Below, in pieces: positions 8,419 to 17,233 of a stretch of 64,000 bases of DNA (position 1 is the stretch's first letter; the number at the start of each line of letters is the position of its first letter). Location of the stretch: assembly GCA_902593165.1 (NCBI GenBank), contig CACJHI010000004.1:24934-88933 (forward strand), given 5' to 3'. The stretch comes from an uncultured Bacteroidota bacterium (GTDB lineage: Bacteria > Bacteroidota > Bacteroidia > Flavobacteriales > Flavobacteriaceae). The notes below the pieces were generated by a model, which worked only from the letters and a program-made list of their open reading frames with translations, was not told the origin of the DNA and searched no databases. Made by a program: the position numbers and the translations under genes.

Positions 8419-9912
8419 ATGAAAAAAAAAATAACTTCAATATTAATACTGTTTCTATTTATAATATCATGTAATTCATCTATAGAAAGAGAAGTACAAA
8501 GACCAAATTTTATAATCTTCATAGCTGATGATATAAGCTGGGACGATATTGGTGCTTATGGAAATGAATTTGTTAGCACACCAAATATTGATAACCTTGC
8601 TAAAGAAGGATTAATTTTTAATAATATGTATTTAACTACTAGCTCATGTAGTCCTAGTAGAAACTCTATAATGACGGGGAGGTATCCACACAATCATGGT
8701 GCACCTGAGCTTCATACTCAACCTCCAATGGGAATGAAAACATTTGCTGAAGAGTTAAACTCCTCTGGTTATTATACTGTATCTTCAGGAAAGTGGCATA
8801 TTGGTGATTATGCCAGACCTGGATTTGATGTTATTCATGAGGGTATAGATTTGGTAGGCTTTGGTGGAGAGGATCAATGGGTTAATATTTTAACAGACAG
8901 ACCAAAAGATAAACCATTTTTTATCTGGGCTGCAGCTCATGATCCACATAGGGATTGGGCTGAAAATGATTTTTCAGGCACACACAAATTAGATGACATT
9001 ATCGTACCTGATTATTTAATTGATGACTTACAGACAAGACAGGATCTAGCTCACTATTATGATGAGATTAAAAGATTTGATTACTTTATTGGAGAAGTAA
9101 TTTCAAAATTAAAAGACCAAAATGTATATGATAATACAATTCTAATGATTATGTCTGATAATGGAAGACCATTTCCTCATAGTAAGACAAGGTTGAACGA
9201 TCAAGGGGTTAAAACACCATTTATATTTGTATATAATGATGAAAAGATATTAGGTAAGACAGAAAGCTTAGTAAGTGTAATCGATATTGCTCCTACAATT
9301 CTAGATTATGCTGGTATTGATATTAAAGAAAATTTTCAAGGAAAGAGTTTTAGAAAACTTCTTAAAAATCCTGATGAAAAGTTTAGGAATTATGTCTTTG
9401 CTGAACATAATTGGCATGACTATGAATCCCATCAAAGAATGGTTAAAAATGAAGATTATATGTTAATCCAGAATAATAGAAATGAATTTCCTCAGGCAGG
9501 TCCATTAGATGCAATAAACAGCTCTACATATGCAAGTCTATTGGAAAAAAATAAGCTTGGAGAAATAACAGAAGTTCAAGGTGAAATATTTGATAGTCCT
9601 AGATTAGAAGAGGAGTTTTATGTTTTGAAAAATGATTTATTTCAAAGAAAGAATTTAATAGATGATGATAAATTAAATGAAGAAATAAATAATTTGAGAG
9701 TTATATTAAATAGATGGAAAAATGAAACTGGTGATTCACAGCCAGAAGAAATTACAAAAGATTGGTACTTGAGAACTCCTGGACCAATTGAAACAAGAAA
9801 TAATCTAGGTAAATCTATAGATCTTGTAAAAACTAAAAATCATGGCATTAGAGGTGAGTTTCCAGGATCATCCAATAATGCTACAGAAAATAATAATAAA
9901 GGTCCTTTTTAA
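8419..9912 (+). CDS. S1 sulfatase lipoprotein 2 (N-sulfoglucosamine sulfohydrolase-like)
   Basis: This 497-residue lipoprotein (FIISC, Cys18) has metal residues in IADDISW, the formylglycine site CSPSR (Cys77), SGKWHIG, the histidine motif HDPHRDW and a late metal site in MSDNGRPFPHSKTRL. SDNG followed by PFP and a basic stretch is the pattern of human SGSH (heparan N-sulfatase) and its bacterial relatives. The C-terminus is extended beyond the usual sub-domain, with WYLRTPGPIETRNNLG near the end. It starts 5 bp after sulfatase 1, so it is in the same operon. N-sulfatase activity is an analogy; relatives in marine PULs also cleave O-sulfate. Confidence 0.92.
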   Translation: MKKKITSILILFLFIISCNSSIEREVQRPNFIIFIADDISWDDIGAYGNEFVSTPNIDNLAKEGLIFNNMYLTTSSCSPSRNSIMTGRYPHNHGAPELHTQPPMGMKTFAEELNSSGYYTVSSGKWHIGDYARPGFDVIHEGIDLVGFGGEDQWVNILTDRPKDKPFFIWAAAHDPHRDWAENDFSGTHKLDDIIVPDYLIDDLQTRQDLAHYYDEIKRFDYFIGEVISKLKDQNVYDNTILMIMSDNGRPFPHSKTRLNDQGVKTPFIFVYNDEKILGKTESLVSVIDIAPTILDYAGIDIKENFQGKSFRKLLKNPDEKFRNYVFAEHNWHDYESHQRMVKNEDYMLIQNNRNEFPQAGPLDAINSSTYASLLEKNKLGEITEVQGEIFDSPRLEEEFYVLKNDLFQRKNLIDDDKLNEEINNLRVILNRWKNETGDSQPEEITKDWYLRTPGPIETRNNLGKSIDLVKTKNHGIRGEFPGSSNNATENNNKGPF

Positions 9913-9914
9913 TC

Positions 9915-11420
9915 ATGAATAAAATCAAAGTATTTATTATTTCAATTCTACTAATAAGTTGTGCTGATAATTCGCTAGAAATATCTAAAGACACTAAATT
10001 AAATGTTTTGTTTATAGTTGCAGATGACTTAAATACTCGAATTGGTGCTTATGGAGATAATCAAGCAATAACTCCAAATATTGATAAACTAGCTGAGTCA
10101 GGCGTTACATTTATGAATGCTCACAATCAATATCCTCAATGTGCTCAATCAAGAGCTTCATTTATGACTGGCCTTTATCCAGACCAAACAAAAATAAAAA
10201 AACTACTAATTTATTTAAGAGAGACTATACCTGATGTAATAACTATTGGGGAAAGATTTAGACAGGAAAATTATCACTCAGTAAGAATAGGTAAAATATT
10301 TCATTATCATAATCCTGGTCAAATTGGAACATCAGGTCATGATGATAATAGAACATGGGATCAAACAGTTAATCCCTATGGAAGAGATAAATTAGAAGAG
10401 TACAAAGTTAAATCTTTAATTCCAGGAAAGTTTGGTGGAACTTTAAGTTGGCTTGAAGCAGATGGAATTGATGAAGAACAAACTGATGGTATAGGAGCAA
10501 CTGAAACTATAGAGTTTCTTGATAAATTTGCCAAAAGTGGCGAAAACTTCTTTCTAGCTTATGGTCTATATAGACCTCATACTCCTTACGTTGCTCCAAA
10601 GAAATATTTTGATCTTTTTGATAAAAATGAAATGATAATCCCTAAAGTTTCAGAAGATTATTATAAAACGATTCCTTTGCCTGCTGCTGCTACTGTTACC
10701 GAGAAACCTGAAGAAAGAAACCTTGAATATGAATTAGCTCAAACAATTAAAAAGGCATATTACGCTACAAATTCTTTTGTTGATGCTCAAATAGGTAGAG
10801 TATTAGATAAACTTAAAGAGACAGGACTTGATAAAAATACTATAGTAGTTTTTACTTCTGATCATGGGTATCATTTAGGTGAATATGGACATTGGCAAAA
10901 AAGAACTCTATTTGAGCATTCAACTCGTGTGCCCTTGATTGTTTCTGGTCCAGGAATAAACAAAAATGAAAAAATCATGAAAGCGCCTATAGAGCTTATA
11001 GATATGTATCCTACAATAATGGATCTTGTAGGTATGGAAACTCCAAAATTTGTTCAAGGAAAGAGTTTTGCACCTGTTTTAAAAGACTCATCAAAAGTAT
11101 CTAGAGAAAGTGCACTTACAGAATTAAATATAGATAGAATACCCGTTCAAGGATATTCTATAAAAACAAATAGATACAGGCTAACTCAGTGGGGTGAAAA
11201 TGGATCAATGGGTTATGAACTTTATGATCACAATGTAGATAGTGAAGAAATGAATAATCTAGCAGAAAATGCTGATTATAAAGATGTTAAAGACTCATTA
11301 ATAAATGTTATTGCTGAACGTATAGCTAATGCTAGGACTAAACCTGAAGGGTTAGGGAATCAATTTGAGCCTAGGTATAGGAAAGGATGGGATTATATTA
11401 AGATTCGCCCAAAAAAATAA
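9915..11420 (+). CDS. S1 sulfatase lipoprotein 3 (iduronate-2-sulfatase-like) with atypical CAQSR site
   Basis: This 501-residue lipoprotein (LLISC, Cys16) resembles the iduronate-2-sulfatase branch. It has VADDLNTRIGAYGD, then GKIFHYHNPG in place of GKWH, YGLYRPHTPYVAPKKYFDL, and SDHGYHLGEYGHWQKRTLFEHSTRVPLI. All of these match the layout of human IDS. The formylglycine site reads CAQSR (Cys76), with Gln where the consensus C-x-P/A-x-R has Pro or Ala. Cys and Arg are kept and the flanking SFMTGLYPD is normal, so I read it as probably active. It starts 2 bp after the previous gene. Confidence 0.9.
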   Translation: MNKIKVFIISILLISCADNSLEISKDTKLNVLFIVADDLNTRIGAYGDNQAITPNIDKLAESGVTFMNAHNQYPQCAQSRASFMTGLYPDQTKIKKLLIYLRETIPDVITIGERFRQENYHSVRIGKIFHYHNPGQIGTSGHDDNRTWDQTVNPYGRDKLEEYKVKSLIPGKFGGTLSWLEADGIDEEQTDGIGATETIEFLDKFAKSGENFFLAYGLYRPHTPYVAPKKYFDLFDKNEMIIPKVSEDYYKTIPLPAAATVTEKPEERNLEYELAQTIKKAYYATNSFVDAQIGRVLDKLKETGLDKNTIVVFTSDHGYHLGEYGHWQKRTLFEHSTRVPLIVSGPGINKNEKIMKAPIELIDMYPTIMDLVGMETPKFVQGKSFAPVLKDSSKVSRESALTELNIDRIPVQGYSIKTNRYRLTQWGENGSMGYELYDHNVDSEEMNNLAENADYKDVKDSLINVIAERIANARTKPEGLGNQFEPRYRKGWDYIKIRPKK

Positions 11421-11423
11421 TTT

Positions 11424-12872
11424 ATGAAAAATTTTTTTTTAATATTTTCTTTATTCCTTATGACAGTCTCTTGTAATAATTTAAATAACGAAAGTAGACC
11501 AAATTTTATAGTAATTTTTGTTGATGATTTAGGATATGGAGATCTAGGTTCATATGGACATCCAACAATTAAAACTCCCACTCTAGATAAATTGGCATAT
11601 GAAGGGCAAAAATGGACTCAATTTTATTCTGCTTCAAGTGTATGTACTCCTAGTAGGGCTGCGTTGTTAACTGGAAGGCTTCCAATTAGAAACGGAATGA
11701 TTGGATCTAAGACTAGAGTTTTTTTCCCTGATTCACAGTATGGAATTCCTGATTCTGAAATTACAATTGCTGAGAAACTTAAAGAAAATGGTTATAAAAA
11801 TGCTATTATTGGAAAATGGCATTTAGGTCATAAAAAAGAATATCTTCCTCTTCAGCATGGATTTGATTATTATTTCGGTATTCCATATTCGAATGATATG
11901 GATCCAATTAATGGAGTTACCTGCTGTCCTGGACCAAGATATTGGCAACAATATGAAAAAAAGAGACCAGATTCATCAAATTATAATGTTCCTTTAATTG
12001 AAAACAATAATATTATAGAGAGACCAGCAGATCAAACAACAATTACTAAAAGATATTCAGATAAAGCAGTTGAATTTATTAGAGATAATAAAAAAAATAA
12101 TTTTTTCTTGTATTTAGCACACAACCTTCCTCATACTCCTCTTTATGCCTCAGATGAATTTACTGGTAAAAGTAAAAGAGGTCTATATGGAGATGTTGTA
12201 GAAGAAATTGACCATGGTATTGGAAGAATTATTGATGAGTTAGAAAGAAATAATCTTGACAGAAACACAATTGTAATTTTCACATCTGATAATGGACCCT
12301 GGCTTCCATTTGAATCTCAATCTGGTTCAGCAGGACTTCTAAGAGAAGGAAAAGGAAGTACTTGGGAGGGAGGACATAGAGTTCCAGGGATTTTTTGGGG
12401 TGGAGGTATTAAATCATCTGTAATAGATGATCTAGGCTCTACAATGGATATCTTTCCAACAATTCTAGAAATGTCAAATTCAGGACAAGTTGATGATAGA
12501 ATTATAGATGGGTTAAGTATTAAAAACACTCTTTTAAATCTTGAACCATCTAATAGAGAAAAAGTTATTTTCTATAGAGAGAGAGAGGTATACGCTCTAA
12601 GATATCGTCAATTTAAAGCTCATTTTATTACAAAAGGAGTCTATAATTATCCTTACCCTGATATAAAAACATATATGGAAAAACCTTTGCTTTATAATTT
12701 AGATATAGACCCTTCCGAAAAATATAATATAGCTGATGAAAATCCTGAAATATTAAAAAAAATATATGAGGTGCTTGAATCTCATCAAAACAACCTTAAT
12801 GCAACAGAAGATTTACTTCAGTATAGGGATAATGATGGAAATATTGATGGAATAAATGATTCTTTTGATTAA
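11424..12872 (+). CDS. S1 sulfatase lipoprotein 4 (arylsulfatase A / GALNS-like)
   Basis: This 482-residue lipoprotein (TVSC, Cys17) has the classic arylsulfatase set: VDDLGYGDLGSYG, formylglycine site CTPSR (Cys74) followed by AALLTGRLPIRNGM, GKWHLGH, HNLPHTPLYAS and SDNGPWLPFES. A late WEGGHRVPGIFWGG segment is typical of eukaryote-like arylsulfatase A and N-acetylgalactosamine-6-sulfatase. A Cys-Cys-containing loop (VTCCPGPRYW) sits after the GKWH region. It starts 3 bp after sulfatase 3. Exo-acting desulfation of a sugar end is likely from the family, but the sugar is unknown. Confidence 0.92.
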   Translation: MKNFFLIFSLFLMTVSCNNLNNESRPNFIVIFVDDLGYGDLGSYGHPTIKTPTLDKLAYEGQKWTQFYSASSVCTPSRAALLTGRLPIRNGMIGSKTRVFFPDSQYGIPDSEITIAEKLKENGYKNAIIGKWHLGHKKEYLPLQHGFDYYFGIPYSNDMDPINGVTCCPGPRYWQQYEKKRPDSSNYNVPLIENNNIIERPADQTTITKRYSDKAVEFIRDNKKNNFFLYLAHNLPHTPLYASDEFTGKSKRGLYGDVVEEIDHGIGRIIDELERNNLDRNTIVIFTSDNGPWLPFESQSGSAGLLREGKGSTWEGGHRVPGIFWGGGIKSSVIDDLGSTMDIFPTILEMSNSGQVDDRIIDGLSIKNTLLNLEPSNREKVIFYREREVYALRYRQFKAHFITKGVYNYPYPDIKTYMEKPLLYNLDIDPSEKYNIADENPEILKKIYEVLESHQNNLNATEDLLQYRDNDGNIDGINDSFD

Positions 12873-12881
12873 TACTCAACT

Positions 12882-14318
12882 ATGAAGATGAGCAGACTTT
12901 TTATTGTTTTCTTTAACCTTATTCTTATTGGGTGCTCTCAAAAAGAAATGATTCAAAAACCTAATATTATTTTGATTATGACAGATGATCAAGGTTGGGG
13001 TCAAACAGGTTATTACAATCATCCTCTTTTAAAAACCCCTAACTTGGATGAGATGGCAAATAATGGATTACGTTTTGATAGATTCTACGCTGGTGCACCA
13101 GTTTGTTCTCCAACTAGAGCATCAGTATTAACAGGAAGAAGTAATGATAGAACTGGTGTGTATGATCATGGTTATCGTCTTAGACTTCAAGAAAAAACAA
13201 TTTCGCAAGCATTAAAAAATAATGGATATATAACTGCACATTTTGGTAAATGGCATTTAAATGGATTAAGAGGACCAGGTGCTCCTATTTTAATAGATGA
13301 TAAATATGGCCCTCAAAATTTTGGATTTGACCATTGGTTATCGGTTACTAATTTTTTTGATATAAATCCATTAATGAGTGAAAATGGAGTTTTTATTGAC
13401 TTTAATGGAAATTCCTCAGAGATTATATTTAATGAGGCTCTATCCTTTATAAAAGAGAAAAAAAACAAAGAAATGCCCTTTTTTATTGTTATTTGGGATG
13501 GATCACCACATTCTCCATTTATTGCAGATGATAAGGATAATATTGATTTTAACAATTTAGATGAAAGAAGTAAAAATCATTATGGAGAATTAGTTGCATT
13601 TGATAATAGTTTAGGAGATTTTAGAAAAGGTCTTCAGGAAATAGGTATATCCAACAATACCCTTTTATGGTTTAATAGCGATAATGGAGGTCTTGGTAAA
13701 AAACAGAATATATCACCCTCGACTGTAGGAGGTTTAAAGGGTCAAAAAGGAGATATTTGGGAGGGCGGTATTAGAGTTCCTAGTATAATTGAATGGCCAT
13801 CAGTAATTAAAAGTAGAATTAGCACCTATCCATCTTCAACAATGGATATTTTTCCCACAATAGTTGATATTTTAAACTTACCTGACTCTACTATATTAAT
13901 GCCATTTGATGGGGAAAGTCTTTTTCCTTTATTTAATTCAAAGATTGAGAAAAGAAAAAATAAAATTCCATTCCGTTATCTTGATAAGGGTGCATTAATA
14001 GATAATAATTTTAAACTAGTAGTAACAAGCATTAAAAAAAATAATTTTGAATTATATGACTTACTAAATGATCCTAAAGAATCTTTAAATATAAGTTCAT
14101 CTTACCCGATTGTCTTTCAAGAAATGAAAGATGAATTTATAAAGTGGAATAGAACAGTAAATGAAAGTATTAATGGGAATGATTATAATGAAGAATTTAT
14201 AAATGAGGATGGAAGAAAATGGTGGCCTTCTGATGAAAGATATGAGCCATTTCTAAACGATCTAATTAAACGTCCAGAATATACTGAGTATATTAAAAGA
14301 AGAGCTAACTTAAATTAA
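12882..14318 (+). CDS. S1 sulfatase lipoprotein 5
   Basis: This 478-residue lipoprotein (LIGC, Cys18) shows MTDDQGWGQTGYYNHP, formylglycine site CSPTR (Cys75), GKWHLNG, SPHSPF, and SDNGGLGKKQ followed by LKGQKGDIWEGGIRVPSI. The Thr in CSPTR is a tolerated position. The 'TDDQGWGQTGYYNHP...NGLRFDRFYAGAPVCSPTR' style is common among sulfatases of marine Bacteroidota and Planctomycetes. The fold is complete and the start lies 9 bp after sulfatase 4. I cannot assign a sugar. Confidence 0.92.
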   Translation: MKMSRLFIVFFNLILIGCSQKEMIQKPNIILIMTDDQGWGQTGYYNHPLLKTPNLDEMANNGLRFDRFYAGAPVCSPTRASVLTGRSNDRTGVYDHGYRLRLQEKTISQALKNNGYITAHFGKWHLNGLRGPGAPILIDDKYGPQNFGFDHWLSVTNFFDINPLMSENGVFIDFNGNSSEIIFNEALSFIKEKKNKEMPFFIVIWDGSPHSPFIADDKDNIDFNNLDERSKNHYGELVAFDNSLGDFRKGLQEIGISNNTLLWFNSDNGGLGKKQNISPSTVGGLKGQKGDIWEGGIRVPSIIEWPSVIKSRISTYPSSTMDIFPTIVDILNLPDSTILMPFDGESLFPLFNSKIEKRKNKIPFRYLDKGALIDNNFKLVVTSIKKNNFELYDLLNDPKESLNISSSYPIVFQEMKDEFIKWNRTVNESINGNDYNEEFINEDGRKWWPSDERYEPFLNDLIKRPEYTEYIKRRANLN

Positions 14319-14325
14319 CCATAGA

Positions 14326-15729
14326 ATGAAAAGGATATTCTTAAAATTATTTATTTTAATTTTTTCATTAACATCAATTGGTTGTAGTGTTGAGAGTAAT
14401 ACAAAACCTAATATTATATGGATAGTAGCTGAAGATCAATCGCAATATTTTTTTCCATACTATGGCGATAATACTATTGAGTTACCAAACATTAATAAAC
14501 TTTTAGAAAATGGAACGGTATATGAGGGTATGAGCTCTCCTTATCCTGTATGTGCACCAGCTAGAAGCTCAATTATAACAGGAATGTATCCTAACTCAAT
14601 TGGAACAGGTCATCAAAGAGCTTATCATTACAATAGAGAGGTGAGGCCTGAGAGCGAATATTTATTAGAATTTCAATATTATTCCTCCAAACTAGCTGAG
14701 CAGATTAAACCATTTACTCAAATCTTAAGGGAAAACGGATATTATACAACTAATAATTCAAAACAAGATTATAATTTTAAATTAACAGATGAAGCTTGGG
14801 ATGAATCTAGTAGAGAAGCTAGTTGGGAAAACAGAAATAATAACCAGCCTTTCTTTTCAGTTTTTAACTTTGGAGTTACTCATGAATCTCAAATCTGGAT
14901 TAGGGATAAACAAGAGCTTAAAGTAAATCCAGATAGTATTATTGTTCCTCCAGTTTTTCCAAATGATTCAATTGTTAGACACTCGTTGGCTGTAAATTAT
15001 TCTAATATAATTGAAATGGATAAACAAATGGGGAAGATTATTGATAAGCTCATTGAACAAGATCTATATGACGATAGCTATATCTTTTTTTACAGTGATC
15101 ATGGAGGTCCTTTTCCAAGACATAAAAGAGCAATATATGAAACTGGATTAAAAGTTCCATTGATAATAAAGTTTCCATATTCCAAAAAAGCTAAAGAAGA
15201 TAGAAATTATGACTTATTAAGTTTCATTGACTTTGCGCCAACAATCTTATCTATTGCTGGAGTTGAAATTCCAGAAACATTCCAGGGCAATGCATTTTTA
15301 GGTTCAAAAGAATTAAAAAATAAAAGAAAGTATTCATTTAGTGCTAGTGATAGGTTTGATGAGATTACTGAGAGAAAACGAGCTGTAAAAACAAAAAAAT
15401 ATAAATATGTTAGGAATTATGATACTTATCAACCCCATGCAATAGACAATTATTACAGAACTCAAATGAATTTAATGAGACATCTAACTAACTTAAATAA
15501 ATTAAACCTTCTCTCACCAGAACAAAAACTTTGGTTTAAGTCCCCTAAAAGCAATGAGGAATTTTATGATCTAGAAAATGATCCATTTGAACTAAATAAT
15601 TTAATTACAGATAAAGCTTTTTCAAGTAAAATTGAAGAATTGAGAGCACAACTAGATAATTGGATGATTCAGATTAATGATAATGTAGATCTTTCTGAAA
15701 AGGAATTAATAGAGATTATAACTAGGTAA
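14326..15729 (+). CDS. S1 sulfatase lipoprotein 6 (SGSH-like branch, altered motifs)
   Basis: This 467-residue lipoprotein (SIGC, Cys20) is the most altered of the nine at the motif level. The first metal motif is AEDQSQ (Glu-Asp instead of Asp-Asp), and GKWH is replaced by NNSKQDYNF. The formylglycine site CAPAR (Cys76) is intact and the late metal motif is SDHGGPFPRHKRAIYETGLK. The last motif is the SGSH-like form also seen in sulfatase 2. These changes occur together in a known bacterial subgroup, so they need not mean loss of activity. It is co-transcribed, 7 bp after sulfatase 5. Confidence 0.9.
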   Translation: MKRIFLKLFILIFSLTSIGCSVESNTKPNIIWIVAEDQSQYFFPYYGDNTIELPNINKLLENGTVYEGMSSPYPVCAPARSSIITGMYPNSIGTGHQRAYHYNREVRPESEYLLEFQYYSSKLAEQIKPFTQILRENGYYTTNNSKQDYNFKLTDEAWDESSREASWENRNNNQPFFSVFNFGVTHESQIWIRDKQELKVNPDSIIVPPVFPNDSIVRHSLAVNYSNIIEMDKQMGKIIDKLIEQDLYDDSYIFFYSDHGGPFPRHKRAIYETGLKVPLIIKFPYSKKAKEDRNYDLLSFIDFAPTILSIAGVEIPETFQGNAFLGSKELKNKRKYSFSASDRFDEITERKRAVKTKKYKYVRNYDTYQPHAIDNYYRTQMNLMRHLTNLNKLNLLSPEQKLWFKSPKSNEEFYDLENDPFELNNLITDKAFSSKIEELRAQLDNWMIQINDNVDLSEKELIEIITR

Positions 15730-15739
15730 TATTCTTTAT

Positions 15740-17221
15740 ATGAAAAAAACAGCATTAATTCTTTTTTTAACCCTAAATATATCTTGTGAATCAATTGACA
15801 ATAAGAATCCAAATATTATCTTATTTTTTGTAGATGATTTAGGATGGACAGATTTATCTTTTATGGGTTCAAAGTATTATGAAACTCCAAATATTGATAA
15901 TCTTTCAAAAAGTGGAATGACATTTTATAATGGATATGCTTCAGCAGCAAATTGTACACCTAGTAGGGCTACAATGTTTACTGGTAAATATTCAACTAGT
16001 CATGGTATATATACAGTTGCTGATAATAAAGATCTAGTTGGCTCAGAAAGAGGAAATGACAAAACTCGAAAATTGATACCCATTAAAAATAAAAGAAATC
16101 TTGATTTAGAATTTTTTTTAATTCCTGAAATGTTAAAAGATAAAGGGTACTTAAATGCTCATTTTGGTAAATGGCATCTTGGTAATGAGGGATTTCATCC
16201 TGAAGATCAAGGTTTTGATTTTAATTTTGGTGGCAATCAAACTGGAGGTCCTAAAGGAGGGTATTTTTCTCCATATAAAAATCCAAATATTTCAGATGGA
16301 CCAAAAGGGGAGTATCTCACTGACAGAATTGGAGATGAAGTTGTAAATTTTATAGATAATAATCAAAATGAAACCTTTTTTGCATATGTGCCATTTTATT
16401 CTGTCCATACTCCGATTCAATCAAAAAAAGACCTTCAAAAAAAATATTTATTAAAAGATGGAAATGAAAATCATAATCGAGCAGATTATGCAGGTATGAT
16501 TCAGTCAGTTGATGAAAATATTGGAAAAATTATAAATGAAATTGAGAAACTAGGTTTATCCGAAAATACTCTTTTTATTTTCACCTCTGATAACGGTGGT
16601 ATTAGAGCTATATCTAGCCAATCACCACTTAGAGCTGGAAAAGGATCATACTATGAAGGAGGTATAAAAGTACCCTTAATTTTTTCATGGAGAGGGAAAA
16701 TAAAAGAGGGAAGTAAATCTTATGAAAGAGTAAGCAATCTTGATTTTTTTCCTACAATTCAAAAGATTGTAGGCTATAAAAACAACGATCTAAAACTAGA
16801 TGGAGTAGATTTAAATCCAATTTTTGAAGGTAGAAATATTGAAAAAAGAGCTTTGTTTTACCATTTCCCTATTTACCTTCAGGCATATAATGTTCAAGAG
16901 GATAATGGAACAGATCCTTTGTTTAGAACAAGACCTGGTTCGGTTATAATTAAAGACAATTGGAAGCTGCATCACTATTTTGAAAATAATAAAAAAGAAC
17001 TTTACAATATTGAAAATGATATATCAGAATCATATGATTTAAGTAAAGTAAATGTCCAAAAGACAAAAGAACTTTTTAACATCTTAAATTTATGGAGAGA
17101 GACAAATAATGCTCCAATACCGTTTGAAAAAAACATTAAGTATGATCAAAAGTTTGTTGATAGTATTAATTTACTTATAATTGATGGAAAGCTATCAGGT
17201 AGAATAAACACTAATTGGTAA
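15740..17221 (+). CDS. S1 sulfatase lipoprotein 7
   Basis: This 493-residue lipoprotein has a very short signal (NISC, Cys16). Motifs are VDDLGWTDLSFMGSKYYETP, formylglycine site CTPSR (Cys72), GKWHLGNEGFHPEDQGFDFN, FYSVHTPI, SDNGG, and YYEGGIKVPLIFSW. The SFMGS...YYETPNIDNL style is typical of sulfatases in marine PULs that act on algal galactans, fucans or animal glycosaminoglycans, so it does not settle the substrate. It starts 10 bp after sulfatase 6. Confidence 0.92.
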   Translation: MKKTALILFLTLNISCESIDNKNPNIILFFVDDLGWTDLSFMGSKYYETPNIDNLSKSGMTFYNGYASAANCTPSRATMFTGKYSTSHGIYTVADNKDLVGSERGNDKTRKLIPIKNKRNLDLEFFLIPEMLKDKGYLNAHFGKWHLGNEGFHPEDQGFDFNFGGNQTGGPKGGYFSPYKNPNISDGPKGEYLTDRIGDEVVNFIDNNQNETFFAYVPFYSVHTPIQSKKDLQKKYLLKDGNENHNRADYAGMIQSVDENIGKIINEIEKLGLSENTLFIFTSDNGGIRAISSQSPLRAGKGSYYEGGIKVPLIFSWRGKIKEGSKSYERVSNLDFFPTIQKIVGYKNNDLKLDGVDLNPIFEGRNIEKRALFYHFPIYLQAYNVQEDNGTDPLFRTRPGSVIIKDNWKLHHYFENNKKELYNIENDISESYDLSKVNVQKTKELFNILNLWRETNNAPIPFEKNIKYDQKFVDSINLLIIDGKLSGRINTNW

Positions 17222-17233
17222 TTAAATATTTTA

